This document shows positions 29,419-36,723 of a stretch of 64,000 nt of DNA, piece after piece. Source of the DNA: Burkholderiales bacterium RIFCSPHIGHO2_01_FULL_63_240 (GTDB lineage: Bacteria > Pseudomonadota > Gammaproteobacteria > Burkholderiales > Burkholderiaceae_C). The stretch covers positions 122,026 to 186,025 of the forward strand of contig MERU01000008.1 in assembly GCA_001770725.1 (NCBI GenBank), in the 5' to 3' direction. The notes under the pieces are model-generated. The model was given only the letters and a program-made list of their open reading frames with translations, did not search any database and had not been told where the DNA came from. Position 1 is the stretch's first letter; each line of letters begins with the position of its first letter. Both the position numbers and the translations under genes were made by a program.

Positions 29419-29555
29419 GCCCGCATGGGCCCTGGCGGCGTCGGACGCCGCTGACAAGGCTCGTCCTTGTCCTACGCCCATTTGCGCCCGTGGACGACAC
29501 GGCCCTGGGCCCTGCCGGCGCACGATCCCATCATCGCAACGACTGGAGGTTTGCC

Positions 29556-29969
29556 ATGACCCATTCGAAACACATGAACCGCGCCGCCCTGGCGCTGCTG
29601 ATGGCCCTGGGCGCCCTGTCGGTGGCCTGCGGCAAGCGGGACACCTCGGCGTCCGTCGGCGAGCGCGTCGACGCCACGGTGGCCGAGGCCCAGTCCGATG
29701 CCCGCGAAGCTGGCGAAGCAGCGAAGGCCCGGCTCGACGAAACCCGCAGCGCGGTGAGCGACGCGGCCATCACGGCCGAGGTCAACGCCAAGATCGCCCA
29801 GGACAAGGAGCTGGAAGCGACGAAGATCGACGTGAAGGTCAGCGCCGGGGCGGTGGTGCTGCAGGGCACGGCACCCTCTGACGCCGCCGTATCGAGGGCG
29901 GTGGCGCTGGCCCAGGGAACGAGCGGGGTGACCTCGGTCACCAGTGAGCTGAAGGTCGTCGGCTCCTGA
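29556..29969 (+). CDS. BON-domain lipoprotein
   Basis: 137 residues, from the ATG at 29556, six bases after TGGAGGT. The lipobox LSVAC puts the lipidated Cys at residue 25. Residues about 30-65 form an Ala/Glu-rich helix (VAEAQSDAREAGEAAKARLDETRSAV), and residues about 68-137 are one BON domain (ITAEVNAKIAQDKELEATKIDVKVSAGAVVLQGTAPSDAAVSRAVALA). BON lipoproteins such as DolP have two domains and bind anionic phospholipids at the outer membrane; this one has only one. A strong terminator follows. Confidence 0.85.
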   Translation: MTHSKHMNRAALALLMALGALSVACGKRDTSASVGERVDATVAEAQSDAREAGEAAKARLDETRSAVSDAAITAEVNAKIAQDKELEATKIDVKVSAGAVVLQGTAPSDAAVSRAVALAQGTSGVTSVTSELKVVGS

Positions 29970-29985
29970 GTGGCGCAGGCGGTGG

Positions 29986-30009
29986 AGGCCAGCTTCGGCT
30001 GGCCTTTTT
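29986..30009 (+). terminator. Intrinsic terminator of the BON lipoprotein gene
   Basis: GGCCAGC, a TTCG tetraloop, GCTGGCC and then TTTTT. An A/T pair extends the stem to eight. It is a near-ideal rho-independent terminator, starting 17 bases after the stop. Confidence 0.9.
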
Positions 30010-30180
30010 CATGCCCGATTTGCCAACGCCGGGCAGCCTGTAGGATGCACGCTGGTGTTGACCCAAGCCCCCTCACCTCCTACCTGTGCGACCTGCGGAT
30101 CCCATGACCGTGAACCCCATCGTCCTCATTGGCTTGCGCCGGTCGATGCCCGGCAGCCCGCCCTCAGACGGGGCCGCCCC

Positions 30181-30978
30181 GTGAACGCCTGGCTGCACGA
30201 GATCGGCGTGAAGGTCGAAGCCCGCTGGCGCGGGTGGGCCGAACCGATGGGCTTCGGGGGCGCCATGCTCATCACCCTGGCGTCGATGGCGGGGCACCGG
30301 CCGCTGCCCTCGATGGCGCAGTGGTCGCGCCTGGCGGCCCAGGCCAGCGTGCAGGCCCTGCCCATCGTCTGGGTGGTCAATGCGCTGGTGGGCGCCATCA
30401 TGGCTTTCGTGGGCGCGGTGCAGTTGCAGAAGTTCGGTGCGGGCCTGTACGTGGCCGACCTGGTGGGCATCTCCGTGTGCCGCGAGATGGCCGCGCTGAT
30501 CACGGCGGTGGTGATGTCGGGGCGCACGGCCGCGGCCTTCGCTGCCGAGCTGGCCACCATGCGCGCACAGGAAGAAATCGACGCCCTGCACGTGCTGGGC
30601 CTGGAGCCGATGCGCGAGCTGGTGGTGCCGCGCGTGCTGGTGCTGCTGGGCATGATGCCGCTGCTCTTTTTCCATGCCTGCGCGGCAGCCTTGCTGGGCG
30701 GGCTGCTGGTCGCTTCGCTCATGCTCGACCTCAACGCCACGATCTACCTGCAGCGCCTGATGGTGGCGACCTCGCCGGTGCACCTGTGGCTGGGCCTGGG
30801 CAAGGCCACCGTGTTCGGCGCCTGGATCGCCCTGGCCGGCTGCTACGCCGGCCTGCACGCGGCACGCAGCGCCGCCGGGGTGGGCGAAGCCGCCACGCGC
30901 GCGGTGGTGCGCGGCATCGTGGGCGTGATCGCGCTCGATGCGGTCTTCGCCGTGATCGCCAACGCCATGGGCTGGTAG
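30181..30978 (+). CDS. MlaE-family ABC transporter permease
   Basis: 265 residues from a GTG at 30181. Family length is about 260, and no ATG is available in frame. It has the MlaE pattern: an N-terminal amphipathic stretch, then five to six membrane segments, with the conserved VVMSGRTAAAFAAELATMRAQEEIDALHVLGLEPMRELVVPRV loop (EQ-loop-like contact to the ATPase). It is the permease of a phospholipid/hydrophobic-compound transporter linking inner and outer membrane. The start overlaps, as GTGA, a possible 26-codon leader frame (30104-30184). Confidence 0.85.
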   Translation: MNAWLHEIGVKVEARWRGWAEPMGFGGAMLITLASMAGHRPLPSMAQWSRLAAQASVQALPIVWVVNALVGAIMAFVGAVQLQKFGAGLYVADLVGISVCREMAALITAVVMSGRTAAAFAAELATMRAQEEIDALHVLGLEPMRELVVPRVLVLLGMMPLLFFHACAAALLGGLLVASLMLDLNATIYLQRLMVATSPVHLWLGLGKATVFGAWIALAGCYAGLHAARSAAGVGEAATRAVVRGIVGVIALDAVFAVIANAMGW

Positions 30979-30986
30979 GAGTCGGC

Positions 30987-31745
30987 ATGGCACACATCGA
31001 CGTTCGCGACCTGCGCATGCAGTACGGCGACCAGCTCATCCAGGAGCGGGTCAGCTTCAGCGTGCCGCCGGGCTGCATCTTCGCGGTGATGGGCGGCAGC
31101 GGCTGCGGCAAGAGCACGCTGCTGCGCCACATGGTGGGGTTGCAGGAGCCGGCATCGGGCGATGTCTGCATCGACGGCCAGGGCTACTGGGGCGAGATGG
31201 ACGCAGCTCAGAAACAGGCGGCACGCCAGCGCTTTGGCATGCTGTTCCAGAAAGGCGCGCTGTGGTCCACCCTCAGCGTGGCCGAGAACGTGCACGTGCC
31301 GCTGGAGCTGCACTGGCGCGACCGCGACGAGGCCGAACGCGCCCAGCGGGTGCGCGACGTGCTCGAGTGGGTGGGCCTGGCCGACCAGGCCGATGCCCCC
31401 GTGCATGGGCTCAGCGGCGGGCAGGTCAAGCGCGCGGGCCTGGCGCGGGCCATCGTGGCCGAACCCGAGGTGATCTTCCTGGACGAGCCTTCTGCGGGGC
31501 TGGACCCCGTCACCTCGCTGCGCATGGACGACCTCATCCTCTCGTTGCGCGACCGCACGGGCGCTTCGGTGGTGCTGGTCAGCCACGAGCGCGACAGCCT
31601 GTTTCGCGTCGCCGACGACAGCATCTTCCTGGACGCCGAGTCGCGTCGCCCGCTGGCACAAGGGCGCCCGGCCGAGATGCAGCACGACGGGGCCTTGCCG
31701 CTGGCGGTGCGCAATTTCCTGCAAAGAAAGGACGAGCAGGCATGA
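30987..31745 (+). CDS. MlaF-like ABC transporter ATP-binding protein
   Basis: 252 residues. Walker A is GGSGCGKST (36-44), the signature is LSGGQVKRAGLARA (from 142) and Walker B with D-loop is VIFLDEPSAGLDP. The Q-loop lies in GMLFQKGALWSTLSVAENV, the form seen in MlaF-type ATPases. TAGGAG precedes the ATG by five bases. It powers the permease encoded just upstream, and its stop overlaps the MCE gene as ATGA. Confidence 0.9.
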   Translation: MAHIDVRDLRMQYGDQLIQERVSFSVPPGCIFAVMGGSGCGKSTLLRHMVGLQEPASGDVCIDGQGYWGEMDAAQKQAARQRFGMLFQKGALWSTLSVAENVHVPLELHWRDRDEAERAQRVRDVLEWVGLADQADAPVHGLSGGQVKRAGLARAIVAEPEVIFLDEPSAGLDPVTSLRMDDLILSLRDRTGASVVLVSHERDSLFRVADDSIFLDAESRRPLAQGRPAEMQHDGALPLAVRNFLQRKDEQA

Positions 31746-32716
31746 ACAAACGATCGGTGGCGCTGGGCGCCTTCGTGGTGATCGCGATGGGGCTGGCGGT
31801 GGTGCTGGTCACCGCCTTGGGCAAGGGCCGCTTCTTTGGTGGCGGGCGGACCCAGGCGGTGGTCTGGTTCGACAAGAGCGTCAAGGGCCTGACCATCGGG
31901 GCGCCCGTGACCTTCCGGGGCGTGCCCGTCGGCCAGGTCGAGGCCATCGGTGTGGAGCTCGATCCGCAGAGCCTGCAGTCGCGCCTGCCGATCACGCTGG
32001 CGGTGTCGACCGAGGCCCTGTCGATCAAGGTGCGGGGCCGCAGGGCCCAGCGCGAGGCCCTGCAGTCGCTCATCGACCGCGGCCTGGTGGCGCAGATGGT
32101 CACGCAGAGCCTGGTCACCGGTCAGGTCCTGATCGACCTGACCATCGGCCAGCCCCCCGCGACGCCCGTGGCCCAGGCCGCAGAAGGCCCGCTCGTCATC
32201 CCGCACGTGGGCGGCAACTTCGACCGGCTGCTCGAGCAGGTCTCCGAGCTGCCTTTGAAGGACACCGTTGCCGACGTGCGCGCGACCATGCGGAGCGTGC
32301 GCCAGCTCGCCGACGAAAGCCGCGCCAGCCTGGTGAAGATGCAGGGCGAGGTCGGCCGCGTCGCCGGCCAGGCCACGCAGACCTTGCAGCGCGCGGGCGA
32401 CGACTTCCACCAGGTGTCGCTGCAGACCGGCGCCTCGCTGAAATCCCTGCAAGGCCTGGCTGACAGCGGCCAGCGCCTGGTGCTCGATGTGCAGCCCCGC
32501 GTGGTGGGGGCGGTGGACGCCCTGCACGGCGCCGCCAACGACGTGCGCACCGGCATGGGTGAGCTCTCTGCCTGGGTGGCACCGGGCTCGCCAGCCCGCA
32601 CCGACCTCGACGGCGCGTTGCGCGACCTGGCCCGTTCGGCGCGCAGTTTCTCGGCGCTGGTCGAGGACATCGAAGAGCAGCCCAACGTCCTCATCTTCGG
32701 GAGACCGCATGAGTGA
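31742..32716 (+). CDS. MlaD/PqiB-like MCE-domain substrate-binding protein
   Basis: 324 residues. A single N-terminal membrane anchor (about 8-28) is followed by one MCE domain (about 38-135: AVVWFDKSVKGLTIGAPVTFRGVPVGQVEAIG). The rest is a helical region with many heptad-like Ala/Leu/Gln residues (VRQLADESRASLVKMQGEVGRVAGQATQTL), longer than in MlaD. MCE proteins form hexameric rings that channel lipids. The long helical tail is more like the coiled-coil barrel of PqiB/YebT-type or mycobacterial MCE proteins, suggesting a needle that spans the periplasm. Confidence 0.87.
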   Translation: MNKRSVALGAFVVIAMGLAVVLVTALGKGRFFGGGRTQAVVWFDKSVKGLTIGAPVTFRGVPVGQVEAIGVELDPQSLQSRLPITLAVSTEALSIKVRGRRAQREALQSLIDRGLVAQMVTQSLVTGQVLIDLTIGQPPATPVAQAAEGPLVIPHVGGNFDRLLEQVSELPLKDTVADVRATMRSVRQLADESRASLVKMQGEVGRVAGQATQTLQRAGDDFHQVSLQTGASLKSLQGLADSGQRLVLDVQPRVVGAVDALHGAANDVRTGMGELSAWVAPGSPARTDLDGALRDLARSARSFSALVEDIEEQPNVLIFGRPHE

Positions 32717-33329
32717 AGCCAACACCCTGTCCCGTCAACGAAGCGCAGCAGCCAGCGTGTGGGCCCTGGCCGCGGTGCTGTTTGTGGCGGGTTGCGCGAG
32801 CCCGCCGCCGCCCCGGGCGCTGGTGATCATCCCGTCGGCGCCGCCTGCGTCGGCTTCCGCTGCGCAAGCCACGCCATCGGCGGGCATCGCCCTGTCGCCC
32901 CTGCGCCTGCCCGAGCACTGGCAGCGGCGCCAGGTGCTGCACCTTCGCCAGGACGCCGAACTCGTCGCCTGGCCCGATGCCGTCTGGGCCGAGCGCGTCG
33001 AAACGGGCATGACGCGGCGCCTGTCGCAGGCCTTGCGACAGCGCGCGCCCGAGCTGGGCTGGTGGACGGGCGACGATGCCCTCAGCCCGCGCAGGCTGCT
33101 GGTCGAGGTGCAGCAGCTGGACGTGCACGCCGCACGCGGCGAAGTGGTGGGCACCCTCAACTGGCGGGTGGTCGATCGACAGGGGCGCGTGCTCGACGGC
33201 GGCAGCCTGACGAGCCCGCTGCACGCGCCCATTGGCGATGCCCAGCAGGAAGCCGAAGCCCTGGCGAAATGGCTCGACGCCCAGGCCGATGCATTGGCCC
33301 AGCGCGTGCGCAGCCTGCCCGCGCGCTGA
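32709..33329 (+). CDS. PqiC-like ABC-type transport auxiliary lipoprotein
   Basis: 206 residues, overlapping the MCE gene by eight bases. The lipobox is FVAGC with lipidated Cys29. The body resembles the DUF330/PqiC family (QVLHLRQDAELVAWPDAVWAERVETGMTRRLSQAL, LVEVQQLDVHAARGEVVGTLNWRVVD), an outer-membrane lipoprotein that docks MCE-protein complexes. It completes a permease/ATPase/MCE/lipoprotein operon. Confidence 0.85.
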   Translation: MSEANTLSRQRSAAASVWALAAVLFVAGCASPPPPRALVIIPSAPPASASAAQATPSAGIALSPLRLPEHWQRRQVLHLRQDAELVAWPDAVWAERVETGMTRRLSQALRQRAPELGWWTGDDALSPRRLLVEVQQLDVHAARGEVVGTLNWRVVDRQGRVLDGGSLTSPLHAPIGDAQQEAEALAKWLDAQADALAQRVRSLPAR

Positions 33330-33427
33330 GTTGGCGTCTTCTCCTACAGCGAAGCTGGCCTTTGGCTGACGCCACCGCGACGCGGATGGCGCCACAGTGA
33401 AGTCATCGCTTCGTCAAGGAGAACGCC

Positions 33428-33604
33428 ATGCTCAAGTGGGCCCTCATTTTTGCCGTTGTTGCAGCGGTTGCCGGGATGCTCGGCTTCAGCGGCATCGCGG
33501 CGGGCGCGGCCGGCATCGCCAAGGTGCTGTTCGTGCTCTTCCTGATCGCCTTCCTGGTGGTCATCGGCCTGATCGCGTTTGGCGTCAACACCTTGCGCAA
33601 GTGA
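33428..33604 (+). CDS. DUF1328 small membrane protein
   Basis: 58 residues starting [34 protein letters not shown], two membrane segments with a Gly/Ala-rich turn, which is the DUF1328 (YtjA-like) pattern. AAGGAG lies five bases before the ATG. It is followed by CsbD; the pairing of DUF1328 and CsbD proteins is common in stress-induced clusters. Function unknown. Confidence 0.85.
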   Translation: MLKWALIFAVVAAVAGMLGFSGIAAGAAGIAKVLFVLFLIAFLVVIGLIAFGVNTLRK

Positions 33605-33639
33605 GTGTCTCAACCCTTTTCAACCCAAGGAGAAACGAC

Positions 33640-33855
33640 ATGAACTGGGACCAAGTCAAAGGCCAATGGAAGCAATTCAAGGGCAAGGCCGTCGAGCAGT
33701 GGGGCAAGCTCACCGACGACGACCTGGACGTGATCGACGGCAAGCGCGAGCAGCTGGCCGGTCGCATCCAGGAGCGCTACGGCGTGACCCGCGAAGAAGC
33801 TGAAAAGCAAGTCGAGCAGTGGCAGTCCTCCTGGAAGAAGGACTGGTTCAACTGA
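33640..33855 (+). CDS. CsbD family stress protein
   Basis: 71 residues: MNWDQVKGQWKQFKGKAVEQWGKLTDDDLDVIDGKREQLAGRIQERYGVTREEAEKQV is the full CsbD motif. These small hydrophilic proteins are induced by general stress in many bacteria, with unknown mechanism. The ATG is preceded by AAGGAG. It is probably cotranscribed with the DUF1328 gene (35 bases), and a terminator follows. Confidence 0.92.
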   Translation: MNWDQVKGQWKQFKGKAVEQWGKLTDDDLDVIDGKREQLAGRIQERYGVTREEAEKQVEQWQSSWKKDWFN

Positions 33856-33895
33856 CCAGACCGGGGGTGCAACCCTTTGCCCCGGTGATGGGGCG

Positions 33896-33930
33896 AGCCC
33901 GGGCCGATTTTTCGACGGCTCGGGCTTTTT
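33896..33930 (+). terminator. Intrinsic terminator after csbD-like gene
   Basis: AGCCCGGGCCG pairs with CGGCTCGGGCT (one G-T wobble) across a nine-base loop, followed by TTTT. The stem ends 75 bases after the stop. Confidence 0.85.
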
Positions 33931-34052
33931 CGTTGGGGGCCGTGCGTCGCACAAATCCCCTTGCGTGTCGTCACATCCCTCACGCGCCGAGCCGGATCCG
34001 GCCTAAAGTCACGCTCGAGCGACCCCATCTGCCGAAAACCAGGAGGCCTTCC

Positions 34053-34934
34053 ATGACCCAGCAAGCAACCCAGGCGCCCGTCATCGTCCCGCGCGAGAAA
34101 CTGGACTTCGACCTGGGCGGAGACATCCCGAAGTACTGGTTCGGTGGCGACGCCTTCAAGACGCGCTACTTCGACGCCATGTCGACCATCTTCCCCGAGG
34201 GCGAGCGCTATTTCATTTCCTGCGTGCGCGACTTCCGCGACCAGATCACCGACCCGAAGCTGCTGGCCGACGTCAAGGACTTCATGCGCCAGGAAGGCCA
34301 GCACGGCATCGTGCACAGCCAGTACAACGACCGCCTGCGCCAGCAGGGCATCGACGTGGACATGCTGGAGAACACGCAGCGCAGCCTCTCCAACTGGGCG
34401 CGCCGCACGTTCGCCCCGGTCGTGACGCTGGCCGACACGGCCGCCGCCGAGCACCTGACCGCGACCATGGCCGAGGCCCTGTGCGAAGACCCGAAGGTGC
34501 TGGGCCAGGCCGACCACCGCATGCGCGCCATGTACGCCTGGCACGCCATGGAAGAGATGGAGCACAAGGCCGTGGCCTTCGACGTGCTGCAGAAGGTGGC
34601 CAAGGCCGGCTACCTGCGCCGCACCTTCGCGCTGGTGATGGTCACCTTCCTCTTCAACCTCAACGTGATGCTGAGCACGCGCTACATGCTCAAGGTCGAC
34701 GGCTTCAGCCGCTGGCAGCGCACGAAGATGTTCGCCAAGGGCCTGTGGTGGCTGTTCGGCATCGGTGGGCTCTACACCCGCATGATCCCGAGCTACCTGG
34801 CCTTCTTCAAGCCAGGCTTTCACCCCTGGGACAGCGGCGTCGTGCCGACCTACAAGGTCTGGCTCGACACCTTCAACCGCACGGGTGACCCGTTGAAGGC
34901 GGGCGAGATCCTGTGGTCTCGCCACGCCACCTGA
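34053..34934 (+). CDS. Predicted metal-dependent hydrolase (PF10118 type)
   Basis: 293 residues from an ATG six bases after AGGAGG. Conserved-looking blocks with possible metal ligands are MRQEGQHGIVHSQYN, AAAEHLTATMAEAL and MYAWHAMEEMEHKAVAFDV, a ferritin-like helical arrangement of Glu/His. WFGGDAFKTRYFDAMSTIFPEGERYF near the start is also typical. A hydrophobic stretch (FALVMVTFLFNLNVML) in the second half may contact the membrane. In Burkholderiales this family is common near lipid-related genes, but no reaction is proven. Confidence 0.78.
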   Translation: MTQQATQAPVIVPREKLDFDLGGDIPKYWFGGDAFKTRYFDAMSTIFPEGERYFISCVRDFRDQITDPKLLADVKDFMRQEGQHGIVHSQYNDRLRQQGIDVDMLENTQRSLSNWARRTFAPVVTLADTAAAEHLTATMAEALCEDPKVLGQADHRMRAMYAWHAMEEMEHKAVAFDVLQKVAKAGYLRRTFALVMVTFLFNLNVMLSTRYMLKVDGFSRWQRTKMFAKGLWWLFGIGGLYTRMIPSYLAFFKPGFHPWDSGVVPTYKVWLDTFNRTGDPLKAGEILWSRHAT

Positions 34935-34940
34935 TGGGCC

Positions 34941-35447
34941 TCAGTTGACGAGCCGGCCGCCCTTGCGACCGCAAGGCGCCTGCTCCGGCGAGCGGGCCGC
35001 GCGCATCACGTCCTGGTCGGTCATGCCGATGCCGCGCAGGAACTCGTCGCGCAACCGCAGCACGTCGTCGATGTTGTCGTCCGAGGCGTCGATCAGGTAG
35101 CCCTCGATGCGCTCGAGCTCCTCGATCTGGCTTTCGGTGAAGGTGGGGCGGGCCCAGGTGGGCAGCCGGGTGCAATGGCTGAAGCCCCAGGCCTGCGGCT
35201 GGCGGTGCACGTCTTGCGACACCAGTGCCTGGGTCAGGTCTTCCAGTTCGGTGCTGTCGAGGTCTTCGACCATGCCGTGTTCGATCACCTGGGCGGCGAC
35301 CACGCGAGGTTCGGCCACGTCCAGCACCACCCGGCAGAGCACCGGGTCGGTGAACGGATTCCGCTGATGACGCCAGTGGCCGTGCATCAGGCAGGCCGCT
35401 GCGATGGGCTGATCGCAGTCTGACGAAACGTTGTCGAACCAATTCAT
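34941..35447 (-). CDS. Hypothetical protein
   Basis: 168 residues from the ATG at 35447, placed eight bases after GGAGGA. It is acidic, soluble, with several His/Cys near the start (SDCDQPIAAACLMHGHWRHQRNPFTDPVLCRVVLD) and a helical Glu-rich middle (TESQIEELERIEGYLIDASDDNIDDVLRLRDEFL). The C-terminus is basic. I do not recognise the family. It is convergent with the predicted hydrolase, with only six bases between the stops. Confidence 0.6.
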   Translation of the reverse strand: MNWFDNVSSDCDQPIAAACLMHGHWRHQRNPFTDPVLCRVVLDVAEPRVVAAQVIEHGMVEDLDSTELEDLTQALVSQDVHRQPQAWGFSHCTRLPTWARPTFTESQIEELERIEGYLIDASDDNIDDVLRLRDEFLRGIGMTDQDVMRAARSPEQAPCGRKGGRLVN

Positions 35448-35603
35448 GCGAGAGTCCTCCGGCGAAGTGGTTGAGCGGGTCGCTTGATGCCCATCATGCA
35501 GAAACCGCGCCACTTTGGGTGGGCGGAATTGGCACGAAACCCCTGCTTCGGCGTTTCGATGCAACGGGGCCCAAAAAGGGGCTCACAGGGGCTTAAATCG
35601 CCC

Positions 35604-36641
35604 TTATGCTGGAGAGCTGCCTGGGGCCCCCCGCTGATTTCGCCAGGCGGCAGGCGTGACGCCTGTCCAACGCTGAAACGCCCGGTAAAACGGGCTGATG
35701 TCCGCAAAGCCCAGCGCGTGGGCCACCTCGCGCAGCGGCAGTTCCGTGTCGCCCACGTGCTGCAGGGCCAGGTCGCGCCGCACCCCATCCAGCAATGCCT
35801 CGTAATGCGTGCCGCAAGCTTGCAGGCGCCGCGCCAGCGTGCGCTCGTGCAGCCCGAAAGCGGCGGCGGCATCGGCCCGGGAGGGCGCCGGGGGGCCGGG
35901 GCGCGCGTCCATCTGCGTGCGGACCCAGCCGCGCACGGTTTCGTCCAGGCCCAGCTGCTGCGCCAGCGCATGCAGCTGCGTGGCGGCGTACTGCTCGTGC
36001 AGGCGCGCGAGCTGGGCGTTGGCCTGCGGCAGCGGCGTGTCCAGCACCTCGTTGTCGATCAGCAGGCCGCTGTAGGCCTGGTTGAACTCGATGGGGCAGC
36101 CGAAGACCTCGCGGTAGCCGGCCAAGGGCCCCACGGCCTCGTGGCTGAAGCGCACCAGCATGGGCTTGAGCGGCACCGGCGTGATCCAGCGCGAGGCGCT
36201 GACCACGGCGGCGAGCACGGCCTCGATCTGGTGCGGGCTGAAGGCCAGGTCGCCCTGGCGCGGGTGGTAGACCAGCCAGCTCGTCTGTGGCCCCGCCAGC
36301 AGCTGGAAACGCCCGCCATCCGAGATCAGCGTCTGGTACTTCTGCACCACGGTCAGGGCCTGGCGCAGCGTGGCGGCCGACTGCACGATGAAGCCGACGA
36401 CGTTGAAGCTGGCGGGCCCCACCAGGGTGCCGGCTTTGAGGCCAAAGCCCGCGTCTTGCGTCAGGCGGGCGGCGGCGCGCCACAGCCGGGTGATGTGGTC
36501 GATGGGCCAGCGCTCGTTCTCCAGCTCGCGCGGCGAGATGCCGGCGGCGCGCAGCAGGGTGGTTTCCTCGATTCCCTGGCGCTGCGCTTGTCCCAACACT
36601 GTGCGCACCCAGCTCAGCGACACTTTGGCCTGCGAAGTCAA
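35604..36641 (-). CDS. AraC-family regulator (arabinose-binding-domain type)
   Basis: 345 residues. An effector domain of the Arabinose_bd type (about 20-200: LLRAAGISPRELENERWPIDHITRLWRAAARLTQDAGFGLKAG) precedes a C-terminal AraC double helix-turn-helix (about 240-335: AAAFGLHERTLARRLQACGTHYEALLDGVRRDLALQHVGDTELPLREVAHALGFADISPFYRAFQRWTG). The start is TTG at 36641, with AGGA eight bases upstream. It is divergent from the four-gene catabolic operon and probably controls it; two direct repeats lie in between. Confidence 0.85.
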   Translation of the reverse strand: MTSQAKVSLSWVRTVLGQAQRQGIEETTLLRAAGISPRELENERWPIDHITRLWRAAARLTQDAGFGLKAGTLVGPASFNVVGFIVQSAATLRQALTVVQKYQTLISDGGRFQLLAGPQTSWLVYHPRQGDLAFSPHQIEAVLAAVVSASRWITPVPLKPMLVRFSHEAVGPLAGYREVFGCPIEFNQAYSGLLIDNEVLDTPLPQANAQLARLHEQYAATQLHALAQQLGLDETVRGWVRTQMDARPGPPAPSRADAAAAFGLHERTLARRLQACGTHYEALLDGVRRDLALQHVGDTELPLREVAHALGFADISPFYRAFQRWTGVTPAAWRNQRGAPGSSPA

Positions 36642-36664
36642 TTCGCTTGTCCTGTGAAGTCAAT
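36631..36664. promoter_or_regulatory. Direct repeats, candidate AraC-type operator
   Basis: GAAGTCAAT occurs at 36634 and 36656, 22 bases apart (two helical turns); with the TGC or TGT before each, the unit is TGYGAAGTCAAT. The arrangement fits paired half-sites of an AraC-family protein. The first copy overlaps the regulator's own TTG start, which would allow autoregulation. Confidence 0.55.
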
Positions 36665-36723
36665 CGAGCGAGATCATAAGTCGCTAAGGTCGCACCCGGC
36701 GACGAGATGGAAGGATGAGATCG

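Noticed and set aside
27349..29523. Long minus-strand open frame opposite the AsmA-like gene
   Set aside because: Gln/His/Arg-rich mirror of the AsmA-like coding sequence, with no recognised domain.
35530..35546. Sigma-54-like TGGCACG followed by TGC
   Set aside because: The GG to GC spacing is 12 bases instead of 10, and no plus-strand gene starts downstream.
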